This document shows, piece after piece, positions 1 through 12,173 of a stretch of DNA of 64,000 nt. How positions within the stretch are numbered: position 1 is the stretch's first letter; each line of letters opens with the position of its first letter. The translations under genes and the position numbers were made by a program. The stretch spans positions 248,001-312,000 of the forward strand of contig NC_070566.1 of assembly GCF_026914185.1 (NCBI RefSeq). Reading direction: 5' to 3'. The notes beneath the pieces are model-generated. The model was not told where the DNA came from, ran no database searches, and saw only the letters and a program-made list of their open reading frames with translations. Source of the DNA: Puccinia triticina (lineage: Eukaryota; Basidiomycota; Pucciniomycetes; Pucciniales; Pucciniaceae).

Positions 1-583
1 TGATGGTGTTTTGATTATCCAGATGAGCAGACTTTGTAGTAGAGATGGGCTTTCGCACACGGGTACCCATTGCGTGTGCGGGTACCCGCCCGAAATTTTG
101 CAAATTCTGGACACCCGCACCCGCACCCGCACCCGCCAGGGCAAGTACCCGGGTGCTTGGGGGCAGGTACCCGGGTGTAGGGGCAAGTACTTGCTTGTAA
201 AGCACCTTCTACTCGACTCAAAAACTCATTCTCATTTCTTTAGCAATATATCAAAAGTAAATTTATTTAATTTTTCAACTTTTTTACTAACTACTCTTCA
301 TTCTGATGACTCTTTTTTCTCTGTTGTTGCTTCCATTGATGCAAGATTCCGGGTTTAATCTTACCATTTCTCGAGTAAAATGCTACAGTCATTCCCCGAG
401 TGACTGAAGATGCGTTGAGCCGGTGCCTTCAAGCCAAAACATAATTGCAAGGACCTTTCAACATCTACAGTTGTAGCTGATGAAGATGAACTTGAGTCAG
501 TGATTGATCAAAGAAATAAAACAAAAACAATGAGTAAAACTACAAACCTGGACAGCTGAGCACGTCGAGTGCCATCTGAAGGA

Positions 584-798
584 TGTTGAGTTGTCTGTTA
601 GTCTGCTACCATGATGTATCACCACAGTATGGAGGGCTGTTGGATTGACCCATGAGCACTACCAACCAACCACCCAGCTGGCAGCCACAAGCGTCTGTAG
701 CCTAGTTGGTAAAGGCAGCACTCTAGTATGTGTCTCAGCATAGCTGAGGTCGTGAGTTCGACTCTCACCAGACACATCTTCATTTTACAGTCTCTACA
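584..798 (+). repeat. left LTR of TRIM
   Basis: A 215-bp direct repeat that appears identical to 1006-1220 on reading. It contains a tRNA-like segment at about 691-776. Confidence 0.9.
691..776 (+). ncRNA. tRNA-like sequence in left TRIM LTR
   Basis: The 5' strand GCGTCTG pairs at six of seven positions with CAGACAC. A D-arm (GCC...GGC around TAGTTGGTAAA) supplies an A box. A perfect T-arm GTGAG/CTCAC around TTCGACT supplies a B box. A 6-bp hairpin CTCAGC-ATA-GCTGAG looks like the long variable arm of a class II tRNA. The anticodon stem is weak (CAC/GTG) and its loop has eight bases, so no anticodon is assigned. It may be a pol III promoter relic rather than a working tRNA. Confidence 0.6.
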
Positions 799-1005
799 GG
801 TTATGAGCCCAGAGCTACCTGAGCGCTACTCGCTTACAATAGAGACTTGATGAATTTGTGAATGCTTACTTGTAAGACCACGCAAACCCCTATAAGCCTA
901 CATCTAGATCACGGGTTCAATCCCTACGCTGATCATCTTTCCTGGGTCTCATTCCCACTCTCTCTTGGGGTCAATCCCCACTTCCCATCATGTAGCAAGG
1001 GGGGG

Positions 1006-1220
1006 TGTTGAGTTGTCTGTTAGTCTGCTACCATGATGTATCACCACAGTATGGAGGGCTGTTGGATTGACCCATGAGCACTACCAACCAACCACCCAGC
1101 TGGCAGCCACAAGCGTCTGTAGCCTAGTTGGTAAAGGCAGCACTCTAGTATGTGTCTCAGCATAGCTGAGGTCGTGAGTTCGACTCTCACCAGACACATC
1201 TTCATTTTACAGTCTCTACA
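1006..1220 (+). repeat. right LTR of TRIM
   Basis: The second 215-bp LTR copy, preceded by the purine tract at about 994-1005 and followed by the AAGGA duplication. Confidence 0.9.
1113..1198 (+). ncRNA. tRNA-like sequence in right TRIM LTR
   Basis: Same sequence as 691-776, displaced by 422 bp, with the same D-arm, T-arm and variable-arm hairpin. Whether it is transcribed is unknown. Confidence 0.6.
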
Positions 1221-4200
1221 AAGGAGGCCTCCGTGATTGTTCCCGGGGCGTCCTTGTTGAATCCACCATTTCAGGGGGTCAACCGGTGATCCATCCTGAA
1301 GATGCAACCCGCCGGCAAGCCATATGTTGAGGGATCAGTCAAGGTGTTTGCTGAACGCGCTTTGGAGGCAGTGCTGAGCCCAGCAAGAATCCCTGTTGGA
1401 GGCTGTTTTGGCAGGAATCAGATCTGAGATGATGGCGGGTGAGGTAAGATCAGTGACTAACCTTGTGATGAGTATTGGGCTCTTGGGATAAGATTGGCGG
1501 AGCTGCAGGCTTGTAATAGGATTCCCACATCTCCCGGGTAAGCCGGATCCATTCGTCGATCCACTCAGGCTGCCACTTGGCAAGCTTGAAATATTCATCT
1601 TTGAAAGATGGATGCAGAACTTAAAAGAACAAAACATGTATGAGTTATCTATCTAATCAAAGATGAAGTAAGAAATCACCGACCCATAGCCACTTGATAC
1701 AACGGAGAGCAGTCTGTGAGCGTATAGTACTTATTTGTTAATTGAAACCCTGCACGGCAGGCATTTTGCAAAGCTGGAGGGTAGCCGTCTTGCCTGTTGG
1801 AAATGGCATTTGATAGATGGGAAGTGATGTGGTCAATAAAAACAACAACTTGCGATATTTGAGCGGCCCCCCAAGTTGAAACTTGAAGAGTGATTTTGTG
1901 GAACGGCTCAAGGACCTCAACCAGGTCTTGCGCTAATTTTAAATTGGTCTGAGTGATTTGATGTTCTCAAGGAGGTCCATGGCGTCTGTCCTTCTGCCAT
2001 TCCATGCTGTGCAAGTGATTTGATGTTGGTAGTTGTCAACAACTTAGAGGAAAAAAATCAAAAGAACTCACATTGCTTCCGAACATCGCAAGATACCATT
2101 CAATTGCACCAAAGTGGAGTTCCACCGGGTCTTCACATCGCGTTCGATGTTGTGAGGCTTTGGACATTTGTTTTCCCGGCAGAACTCCACAAAAACGGCC
2201 TTTGAGTTTGGGGACTTATTGAGCTTCCGAGAAATTGCTCGAAACTTCGATTGGAAATTTGTCAATCAGTTACAATTCAACACAAGACAATATTGAATGA
2301 GCGCTTACCTTAGCTAGGGTTTTTCTACACGATTGAGATGTGTAGAGGTCATCTTCTTCTTCATCGCTTTCCTCCAATTCAATATCTTCATCATTGATAA
2401 GATTGCATGCCAGCATTGAGTCATCCACGGATATGTCTTTGTCATTGCCTGGTTTGTCTTCATCTTCCTCATTATATTCGTCTATGTTAAACCTGTGAGC
2501 AATGAGTAAACAAAAATCAATGAAGTGAGATCAAGTGAGAAGAAAGAACCAAGAGAATACCTTTTGATCTGCTCGTCAGCCTCATTGTCTTTGTCTTCGT
2601 CGGAAACATCATTGATTGATAAGTAGTTGTTCTTTTTATTTTCTTTGTAGCTGCCAAACGGACGCAATACCACCTGAACGATTAAGTTCATTATGGGAGC
2701 AAAGCATCTAATCCACTGCCCCTCGCCTTTGATTTGGGGCCATTTGAATTTTCGGATCTCGTCGATCATTTTCTGGTTATTGGAAGCATTGTTGGTGACA
2801 AAACCACATATCTGTGACACAAAAATTGCACAGTCAGCAGCGTAGCAAGTAGAAATGTGAAGTAATGAACTTGCCTTGTTCTGCAACCCAAATTTCTCCA
2901 CGATAAGCCGGACGGTGTCAGCGAGATAGATTCCAGTATGACTTTATTTTAACAACACAAAGTCAAGAGGCATTGCCTCTAGATCATAACAACCTGCGGC
3001 ATCCTCAACCAAGCAATATACAACTGTCCCTAAAATTTCGAAACCGTTAGGTGACTGCCAACAGTCAAGACCTAAATATAGTGCCCCTTTGTGCTTCTAA
3101 AAAATTATTGATCAAATCAGGTGGGGAAGATAAATTCAAATAATGAAATGAGAAAATACCTCAAGCTTTTCAATGAATGATTCCTGAACTGCAGTATATA
3201 ACCTGCCAATGTCACAAGACACTGTCTTTCTTGTTGGTAAATTCTTGAAAACCTTGGGGTGTAAGAGAGCTTGATGCAAGGTTTCAGTGAGAGCCAAAAA
3301 CGGTTGAGCAGCCTCAGCACACCAGATTGCACAGAGTTGTGGCACCTGTGAGGGTTTTCATGTCAGACTAGAATGGGGGAATGGATTATAAAACAAAATG
3401 CCAGACTTGCCTCCTGCGGATCAATATCACCAGTGCCCAAGACTCCCACAGCGGCCAGATTTTGTTCATTCTTCTTGGCATCTTGTTGTTTCTTGAGGCA
3501 AGTTGCAACATGCTTCAAGAGATTAGACGGAGATGTGTCATGGATTGGACGGTGAATGGTACTACCACACCTTCAAATTGAAAAGAATCCAGCAGATTCA
3601 GTTCGCCAATTGATCAACCAGAGACAATTAGAAATACCTACTGACATCTTACAAGAGTATGATATCATCCTGCGATTGTTTTTGTCAAGTTGATTCAACA
3701 GTTGCGGTGGATTATAGGAAGTGTAACACGAGCTGAGTTGGTTGCTATGCACTCTCAGTGCCCTTTCTGCAAAAAAAACCATTTGTTGTTTCACGAATTG
3801 TATATTCCAATGAATGACAGTTTTAAAGAAGAAGAAAACCTACTTAGCCCTTGCTCATCGGTCATTCCCTGAGACTTTGAACAATCGGTGGCTGTTGGGT
3901 CTTCATCAGAATCATCGACGACTAAGGTCTTCCTTCCTTGTTGTTCCTGTGGGTGAGGATTTTGCAATCGGGAAGATATGCTAGGGCTTGAGGAGTTGGT
4001 TGATCCGGGGGGCTTGCGACGCTTCCTGGTGTGGGCGGCCATGGCGAGGTTCTGAGTTGATATGTAGCAGCGGTGAGCTTCAGCCAAACTCCAAGACCAG
4101 GTCGGGCGGGCATATTATGTAATATGTATATATATGATGCATATACATATGTGCTGTGCACAATATCTCTGGCCAAAATGGCCCACCAGGAGGGGCGGGT

Positions 4201-4344
4201 ACCCATTTTTTTCCTTCCCAAAATATTGACACCCACACCCGCACCCGGCACCCGCCGGCGGGTGCTGAGTGGGTGTTCCAGGTACCTGCCAGCGGGTACC
4301 GGGTACCTGCAAACGGGTACTTAAGTGCCATCTCTACTTTGTAG

Positions 4345-5525
4345 CTAGTACAACTGAGGGACAAGTTGTGGGCAGAATGTGAACAAACATATTCATCTGG
4401 AGGGAGGAAGAAAGAGTGACAGATGTGTGAAAGGGAGAGAAATGGACCCTGGGCAGTTTCAGTTTCAACATTTTTGACTGGAGGAATCACTACAATTGAA
4501 GAGGCAGCCTGTGATTGGAGGCATTCCTCCAGTCAGAGCTGTGCAATTGTTGGGATTCCTACAACCAGACCCTCAGAGGTCAATTTTACTCACATCACAG
4601 CAGTTGTCCTGTTGTATTACGTGTAATCTAACAGTACAAATTTGGTGCAAACAAGAAAACCCCCGGGTCACAGGTGTATGGAAAGTACCTGTACCAAATT
4701 ATTGCCTTTTGTTCAGCCCAAGATCCTGGAACCTGCACCCGCACCTGGCACCTGTAGATGAGTACTTGTTGTAGGCCGGAAAGTACTCCCCTACAGGTGC
4801 TGAGTAGTTGCCAAGGAGTACTTTGTGCAATATCTATGACTAAGCATGAATTACACTGCTACAACAGATGGCATGTTTGATGGTTACCGAAGAAAGTATG
4901 CCTAGAAGTATCTCAATTGCCACAGCCTCATGCTGTGATGTTAACTCACCAGATTATACAAGCACAGCTACAGCAGAGAGTGATATCAGTTGAAAATAAT
5001 ATCAAGCTAGCACACGACTGATTTCAAACTGACCCACAACTCATATCTGGCAGTTTTCCTGAAAGAAATTCCCATCTGGCACTCTGAAAAGTGCCACCAT
5101 TCCCCCCCCCCCCTGGTGATCCGCTCAAAAACAGCAACAATCACAACGGGCCCTTTTTTGCTTGTTGCTCTGGCACAGCTGGAGGTTCATCCATAGGGCC
5201 TTTGGGTCTTTGGGGATATTTTCAACTGCTGTGTGTATTGTGCAAATTATGTGCTCTTCTGTTGTGTTCTTATTAAATTAGAAATACACCAAAACTTAGA
5301 TCTAGGTTTCCACATTTGTGTGGATTTAAGTAACTTGGATGAATAATCACAGCATGTCCCTTTACATCACGTAAAAGATCATCTTTTGGCCTGATAATTT
5401 GGAATTATACTGCCATTGGCCAAGCTTTATGACAACTTACTTACAAAATATTATCTTAAGAGAATTTGTTTTATAACATATAAGGGCAGTGTGTTTTAAA
5501 CATTACACTGCCAAACACGAAATTC
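4345..5525. other. intergenic stretch with relics only
   Basis: I see no convincing gene. It holds a poly-C run near 5101-5113, an imperfect palindrome at about 4609-4634 related to the one at 32573, and at about 4730-4845 a degenerate copy of the H1 right-end motif family (GCACCCGCACCTGGCACC, then GGTGCTGAGT and AGTACTTTGTGC). Small ORFs here have no recognisable domains. Confidence 0.5.
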
Positions 5526-7749
5526 TCATCTTCGCTTCAATGGATCTCTTCTTGAATCAAAAGAACTTCTAGGAAGATTTCCAAACATGGGCCTAACTTT
5601 GGATCTCTCTGCTTTTGCCTTCGGCCAGACAGTCTTTGGGACAATTTTCAAAGTGTCTAGTTGGCTGGGCAGCTCGAGATGTTTCTGTTTCTGGGTGTTC
5701 TGGTCAAGCAAAAATAAGACAAGCTCGCCCTGGGGAGAATAGGTATCGGTCAAGGGAGGTCATGAGGTATATCAAACATCGAATCAACTAAGCTCGACAC
5801 GACATTGCATGGGTGATCACGAATGGCCTAACAAATATGTTGTACATCAGAAACCCGTTCTTGTATGTGACTGTCCAAGCTGAACAGAAACCTAAACAGT
5901 TGAGAGAGGAACTCACTTGAAGCAGTTGTTCCTTCAATTGGTTTGGTAAAGAGGACGGGCTTCTCGAATAAATATCGATCCCAGTAGGTGTGAGCAAAGT
6001 CTGGCGGAAAAATGTGATCACCCAATCTGGTCCTGAGTTTTTCCCATCATCAAACCCGTTCCCTGAGCCCGACAGATTATACCCAATCACCTGCCAGTCA
6101 CTACTTAGCAATCTCAACAGTCCCTTCCCTCTCCACCTCCATTCTACTAATTGGTCCTCCTCATTGTTGTCGCTTTTCGGCCGATCAATTCCTTCGATTT
6201 GCTTTCGTTTCGAGCTAGGTTTATCTGTCAGGGATCCGTGATACTCGACCAAACTGGCTTCCGTGGTAAAGTTGTATGTTTGAGAATTCATACCAAACCT
6301 GTCCAATGCACAAAAGACTCTAAGAAAGATGCTTACTCATACATCACGCTTGATGCTTCGTTATCCAGATTGGAATAACTGATTGTTGCATTTTTCTTAT
6401 TTTTCCAAAATGGTAATGAACTTGAAACAATAAACCAGGTTTGATTTGTGAATCGATCAATCGGGAACTGACTCCATTTGAATCTTTCGCCCTTTGGATT
6501 CTTGTTGGTATCTTGGCTTGGTTGAAAGTTCAGACTGGCGAGTTCGATTGGCATCGATGAGCATGAAGAAGATGTATGTTGGCTGAGACCTTCAAAATGA
6601 TCACTGGCGGAAGTTGCGGTTACATAATTTGGTGACGTTACATGGGACCAAAACGGATGCTGCCACCAGAGTCCGGGGATTCGTACCGCCGAAACCTTTC
6701 CCCTTGGCTGTAGGATTGGGTTGTCCTCAGATGCAGGAATCAGATACCACAGGGTTGGAACATTATGAGCTTTCAGGTAGTCGAAACTCTTGTCGTAGTT
6801 CAATCCCACCCGGTCGGATCCATGAGAGTCGTCAGATAAAGTCAATCTGCCATCCAATGCTATGATTAACTGATCAAAGTATCGCGCTTTTGATAAGCTG
6901 GATTCCAGTGAAGATAATACCACTGAAAGAAGAGTGCAAATAGAGTGAAGAAACCTACTTGCAAGATTGGTGGACTTGGATAGGGTGTCGACCACCCCTT
7001 CCTGATTGACGCCGAGTTGACTTCAAAAAGAGCTCCATAGGAGATTGCGAGTCTGATATTTCTTTCAGCCTTAGTCCATACCGCGGGTGCTGCTTGAAGG
7101 TCGAGGTCAGGGTTGAAGAGCAAACAAAGGTCGAAGTGCCCAATGACCTCAGGTCGATATTTGTTGATCAGCATATACTGGGAATCGAAATAGGCCTCGC
7201 AAAGCTGATAGACTGGCTCGAGTGAGTGATTTTTTGAGTCAAAAGACAGCACGGCTTGATCGAACGTTGGCCGATCGAAGTCGATTGGGATTTGGTTGAC
7301 GTGGTGGACGCTCCCGACTAGATAATCTAAGATATCACGATGCCGAGCGAGGGTCCGGTCGAGTAGCTCGAAGGTGTTCGACGGTTCGATCAGCTCGGTC
7401 TCTACTCCAACCAGAAGACCGATCTTAGAAGAATAAAGTTGTTTGAGTCGACCAGCTTCGGCTATAAAACGGTCAAACTGCTCGCTGAGTTCGCAAGGCT
7501 GTATTTCACTCTGGATGGGATCGATACGATGACAGGTCAGAGCTGATCCACCGGCTGAGCAACAGAAGTCTTGGCTTGAGACGAACGAACCTCCTCTGGA
7601 TAAAGATCTTGAACCCGATCTCGCGGCATATGCTCGGAAAGGCCATAACTGATAAAACCTCGGTCTATAGCAGTCCGGATGACCGAATCGAGCGTTCCGG
7701 TGGCATGTTTGCAGAACTGGCCAGAGTGAGAATGAAGACTGACAGGCAT
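5526..7749 (-). CDS. HIS2: histidinol phosphatase (PHP family) running in frame into a calycin-like C-terminal domain
   Basis: Start ATG at 7749, the usual HIS2 start (MPVSLHSHSGQF). Exon 1 is 7749-7591, exon 2 7510-6959, and exon 3 begins at 6869. The joins give DLYPEE/SEIQPC and PPILQ/LIIALDGRL, both in frame. The PHP metal ligands are all present: HSHSG, VGVETE, GSVHHV, GHFDL and SDDSHG. The enzyme removes phosphate from L-histidinol phosphate, the penultimate step of histidine synthesis, in the cytosol. The HIS2-like part spans about 310 residues, close to the yeast length. No stop follows: the frame stays open through ATG 6554 into a second region (VSSSLPFW, WRWRGKGLL, TPTGIDIYSR) that resembles an uncharacterised fungal beta-barrel family. 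Further introns lie near 6340-6300 and 5930-5720; the stop is at 5526. Either a fusion, or two genes with an unseen junction; the second domain's identity is tentative. Confidence 0.85.
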
Positions 7750-8827
7750 CTCAGGCCACCTTGATAAAATTTTTAGCTTTGGTTGCAAGTGCTCTCCGCC
7801 GCCCGGAGCTTGGTCCAAATTATTCGGACAAAATTGTTCGGGGGATTAATACAACGCTGAAACATTCCGAGATATCCACACACTCGAAATGCCCACTTTC
7901 AGAGTCACTCGACAGCATTCTCTGAATATACATTCATGGCAGTCCGTAATCTCCTTTCTTAGCTGCTCAGCGTGGCACTAACTTGACACAAGTCCCCCCT
8001 GGTGGGAGGTTCGCTGTGGCTGGCCGCGAAGCGGCCCCTCCCGCAGGGAGGGACTTGTGCACAAAGTCAAAATTTTGGCTGAGAAAGAAATCACCAATGG
8101 CTGGAGGAATAATACTTAGCATCACCCAGCCTCCCCCTCAGCTCCTGTGGACCTGCCCCAGAGCCAAATTACACTTCTCAATCTCAGCTTTCAAATGGCA
8201 CTGGTCTCATCTCCCCAATCCTTATCATTTTTGCTGTGCTAATGTTTTAAAATTAAAAAAACGCAAAGGAATGTAAACCAAGGAATTACAACCATCATGC
8301 CTTGTGGATATTGGATTCACAAGCCTGCAGATATCTGCAGATCCTACACCTGTAGCCACCCAATTGTTGCAGATAGGATATTCAATTGTGCATATTATCA
8401 GAAAATCCAAAATTGGATCTTCAGTGCAATGGAATATCCTCCAGGATTCCTTTGACCTCCAAAACGGATTCCTTCAATCAGTTTTGGAGTTCATGCCTCA
8501 AAAACTTGGGGGAGGGTGCCCATCAGTACTGCCAAGAAAACTGCCTATTCAGTTTTTCTTGTACATATTTTGGTGAATTTTAAATTGTGTTTTTGTGTTT
8601 TTAGGATTGAAAATCCTTCCTTTGTCTGCCAGCCTGCAGACATTATTCATTATAAGCCTCTCCTACACCCGGGGAGTCCTTTGACGAGGAGATCTTGAGG
8701 AATCCTTGTGAATTCTCCGTAGTGCCCCTGCACAAGGTTGTACCAGCGGCTGCTGGTCCACACGTTCACCTGATCTCCACCAAGTGGATCATGGGGGCAC
8801 CTTGTGATGGCCCCGAGGATTCCACGG
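7750..8827. other. intergenic region between HIS2 and element E1
   Basis: No gene recognised. It contains the GC-rich foldback at 7987-8059 and a 16-bp perfect palindrome CTGCAGATATCTGCAG at 8325-8340. The HIS2 promoter should lie just above 7749, but I see no clear core element. Confidence 0.5.
7987..8059. repeat. GC-rich foldback (CACAAGTCCC arms)
   Basis: Perfect 10-bp outer arms CACAAGTCCC (7987-7996) and GGGACTTGTG (8050-8059) enclose inner pairs GGGAGG/CCTCCC and GGCCGC/GCGGCC. The inner motif CCCGCAGGG at 8040-8048 recurs near 52217, 52392 and 56515. Confidence 0.75.
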
Positions 8828-9747
8828 TGTGGTAGACGGAAAAGTGGAAAAATAAAAAGTTTTTTCTAAGTCACATAATTACTCATACTAGGCCTCAAGA
8901 TACCATCAAATGGATTCTATGGCCAATTTTACCCCTAGTCACCACTGGAAGCGTCACTGGAGCCCCTCTGGTTTGGAACCTACACTTCCTTGGACACGGG
9001 ACACCCATCACACGTTCAACATACCCAGTCACCAACCTGTCACAAGCTTCAAGACAAGGATCACAGAATTATGCTTATACACATCACAGGATACAAACAT
9101 ACATCTCCCCATCAGAATACAATCATTACATATTATCAAGTACTCTTCTATTTCCATATTATGATGTCATCACACACTGACTCTGCAGCCTCAGACTTCA
9201 TTTATGCACACCCTGCATCCACCTGTCAAATCATGCAGTCTACTGTCACTTTACGCAGCCTTCATGCGGCCCTACTGCATTCTTATGACATCATTTATGT
9301 ACCCCTGACACAGTATGACATCATTTGTATCTACTCCCACCAGCTAAAATCCCTCACCCTGTTGTCCAGATCAGCTGAAACCCTAACCCACAAGCCCTCT
9401 GGGGCTCCACTTCTGTCTATATAAGGAGCTCTCTCCTCCCCAGTTGTCAGCTCCTCAACTCAGTACTCCCCAGTTATTTACATACCACCTTCACACTTAC
9501 CATCACATCTATACCTCCCCACAACCCTCATATTTGCAAATAACTACTGAACTCACTCTCAACTCTCACATACCTGTCATCGAACAACTTCATCTGGAAC
9601 TAGACCAGACCTATCATTTGATTAAAACTTGCCAAGCTTAGCTTGGTGGGTCTTGTTGACTGATAGCATAGAAGGGCAGAGTTTGCACCTCCATCATCCC
9701 CTTCTCCATTCAGCAAAAGGTTCTCAGGAGCACTTTTGAGTCTTACA
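8828..9747 (+). repeat. left LTR of E1
   Basis: 920 bp. It contains a TATA box TATATAA at about 9418-9424 within TCTATATAAGGAGCTC, a plausible U3/R boundary. The right copy at 33098-34030 carries a 13-bp extra stretch near 33184. Confidence 0.9.
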
Positions 9748-10346
9748 AGGGAGTCCCCAACGTGATAGGATAATCTTGTTCGATCAACAACGTATAACCG
9801 ATTTCAATCAAAATACCAAAACCTTGTCAACGGATCTCAACTCTGTGCGGCTAAAGGAATCAAATTCATCACCAAATCTATCAAACTCAATGGCATATTC
9901 AGTTATTCTGTTGGACAACTAGTAAAATTTTAGGAACCATCCAAAGGACCAATCACAAACCTCAGAGAAGAACACATAACTACCGGACCTGAAAGGAGTT
10001 TTTTCGAAGGAAGCGGCTGATTATATACTGGAAGACGGTGTGTTGTACCAAAGGATCCGGATAATTAGATACCATTAGAAGAAAGACTCTGGAACCCACT
10101 CAAAGGAAGCAGCCAATTATATACTGAAAGACGGTGTGTCGTACCTAAGGATTCAGATAATTAGGATACTTTTTGAAGAACACTCCCAGAACGGTAAAGT
10201 TATTTATATCAATTATCAAAAGAAAACCCCCAATTTGCCCTGGTAAAGAGACCAGAGACCAGATATTCTTGTTTCTTTTTCAGAGCATAGTAACAGTTAG
10301 CAGCAGATCATTGTAATATGAAACTACAAGATCAACAACAATCAAC
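9748..10346 (+). other. E1 leader with direct repeats
   Basis: Untranslated leader between the LTR and gag. The primer site probably lies in AGGGAGTCCCCAACGTG just after the LTR. Two diverged copies of about 60 bp (10007-10066 and 10103-10163, sharing GGTGTGT and GATAATTAG) sit 96 bp apart. Confidence 0.6.
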
Positions 10347-12173
10347 ATGAATATAGCGTTTGGCGTAACAGATTTTGAGGATACAATTAATTCAAGAACC
10401 ACTTCAAGGACAAGACCATTTACGAGAACTCCGGCTATGATTGGGAATACGATAACTACAATGCCAACTCAAACAAGGAAAGAAAGCAAAACAAGATCAG
10501 ATAATCAATTCAGATATCCCACTGAAGAGGACTTACCTGACTTAGATGAAACTCAACCAAAACAAGGCACTTCACAAGAAACAATGACACAACAACAAAA
10601 AACTGCTCAGTCACCACATCCTTGGATACCGGTTCAGCAAAATCATCCTTTCTATCAACAACCATCATATTATTGGCCTCAAAAACAACAACACTATCAG
10701 TCTACCTATCAACAATCAAATTACCCACCAGGATTTATTGAGGACAATGAACTATTCTACAATGGAAATCAATTCTTTGACTTCCTACGGAGATACGAAA
10801 GGGGAGCAGATTGGTTTGGTTCAACAAAATTTCAAAGAGCTCTTCAGATTGGACAATTCATACAAACAGAGGAACTGAAGTGCCAAATCGAGGATATGGA
10901 CGGTTACGAAGAATGCGACTGGGATACCCTGCGTACGGCAATGATTGACACCTGGGGAGAATTTGATGCTTCAGTTTTGTACACCAAGAAGGATCTATTC
11001 AAGGTAGCAGGACTACAGGCCCAACAAGGAATCTTAAACTACCAGACTTACAGAAGATACCTTGGAAAATTCAACGCAATACTCAATTACATGATGGAAT
11101 CCTACCAGGTTTGGAAGAAAGAAGAAGCCAGTGTTTTATTCTTAAGTTCCTTCTCGAGAGAAAGTCAGGAAAACATCGAACAAACCTTATTCAACAACGG
11201 CCAGCTTTGAAAAGGGAAAAGTGGGAAATATGAAGTTACCAAATGGAATCACCTGGTTGCCGCTGCCAAAACGGAAGTTATGCGGATAGAGGAAGTTTTC
11301 CGGAAACAAATCCAACACCTGCAGAAAGAGCTTACTGAACTCCAAAAACAAGCAAACACTCAGGGCTTAAAGTTATCTCCGGATTACAACTATCCCCTCA
11401 AATTCTCAGAAAAACCACTCAAACACGTCCTGGAACCGGCAATCGAAATCACAAATCCTGTGACAGATATGGTGGAACCAATAACAAATGTTACAAAACC
11501 TACGTCAGAACTTACAGAAACAGAACCACAGACTTACTCTCAGGAATCAGTTTTTGAAACAACAGCTTCAACAATCCAGCTATCAGATATGGCAACAAAC
11601 CAGAAACCATCAATGGTGTACTTCATGGATACAGTAATGGAGCTTAAACACACTGTTATTGAGATACTGGAATTTGACTCTGACAGGGTGAATACGGCTA
11701 TCAGCGTGAATCAGGAAGAAATCTCAGATCAATCTGTTCAGAAAATCAAAACCTTGGATCATCAGCCACATCAACTCAACAACAAATATAAGTCAAAAAT
11801 TGAAGATTCCCATCTTACAGAAACAACTCAGCAAGATCCACAATTTCCATGCTCCACTGAAATCAGTTGGATTGAACATATTCACAAAATTCAAAGCAAG
11901 ATTTTCAACAAGCACCTTTTCAAACCTCACTTGGATCAACATGAAGGATCCTTTAACAAACCCTTACCTCAAGACCCAGGGACCGCAGTTACAGCCCCTG
12001 AAGCAAAGGAAAAAAACATCATCAGTCTATGCAACCCAGATAATCATCCTACCAATCTAAAACCAACAAACCCACAAATTTCAGTCAAGCTGAATCCGCT
12101 TTGTCCACCTGCTGAAGAAATATTCAAGACTCCATCCATTGGGCCCAGCTCCTCCGGATATCACCAGGAATGA
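10347..12173 (+). pseudogene. gag-like protein of E1, one internal UGA
   Basis: ATG at 10347. The frame is open to 12173 except for a single TGA at 11208-11210; downstream codons continue in the same frame (KGKSGKYEVTKW...). The N-terminal half is Q/P/S rich and then has a capsid-like block (FFDFLRRYERGADW, LRTAMIDTWGEF) typical of Ty3 Gag. The second half, from about 11280, starts with a helical Q/E/L-rich segment and is otherwise low complexity. No zinc knuckle, protease or polymerase motif is seen. In a retroelement this would form the particle shell. The UGA may be a nonsense mutation (CGA to TGA) or a read-through site. Confidence 0.7.

Larger units (their letters stand above)
584..1220 (+). 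mobile_element. TRIM (miniature LTR retrotransposon) with tRNA-like LTRs
   Basis: Two 215-bp LTRs (TGTTGAG...CTCTACA) enclose only 207 bp without an ORF. The insertion is flanked by the 5-bp duplication AAGGA (579-583 and 1221-1225). Directly after the left LTR is GGTTATGAGC, the same primer site as in Copia element C2, and directly before the right LTR is a purine run AGCAAGGGGGGG, also as in C2. It therefore has all cis signals for reverse transcription but no proteins, and probably borrows Copia machinery. The orientation is plus, opposite to the host transposase gene. Confidence 0.9.
291..4042 (-). pseudogene. hAT transposase of H1, multi-exon, disrupted
   Basis: The likely start is ATG at 4042 (MAAHTRKRRKPPG...). 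Exons then run down the minus strand: a segment at 3560-3400 (LLKHVATCLKKQQ, then GTGDIDPQE), 3345-3140 (LCAIWCAEAAQPFLAL), 3090-2940, 2901-2570 with the catalytic-core block NNASNN and RCFAPIMNLIVQ, 2265-2068 with the hAT hallmark RDVKTRWNST, 1637-1450 (WQPEWIDEWIRL), 1300-1221 and, beyond the TRIM, 583-291 with the dimerisation-region block TTVDVER and a TAG stop at 291-293. The TRIM lies inside the exon reading ...NNHGGLL/QMALDVLSC. Exon borders were judged from GT..AG sites and frame, so individual joins are approximate. Function: excision and reinsertion of H1 before decay. Confidence 0.8.
40..4336 (-). mobile_element. hAT DNA transposon H1 (degenerate, with nested TRIM)
   Basis: The ends are TAGAGATGG and its inverted copy CCATCTCTA, flanked by an exact 8-bp duplication CTTTGTAG at 32-39 and 4337-4344, which is the hAT signature. 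Both subterminal regions (about 60-190 and 4195-4325) are packed with CGGGTACCC, CACCCGC and GGGTAC units in both orientations, as expected for transposase-binding repeats. The minus strand between them carries a multi-exon hAT transposase. A TRIM interrupts its 3' coding region. The element is probably immobile now because the coding region is broken. Confidence 0.9.

Noticed and set aside
8910..9424. ORFs of 84 and 144 codons repeated at 33193-33707
   Set aside because: They are LTR sequence of E1 and cross the promoter region.
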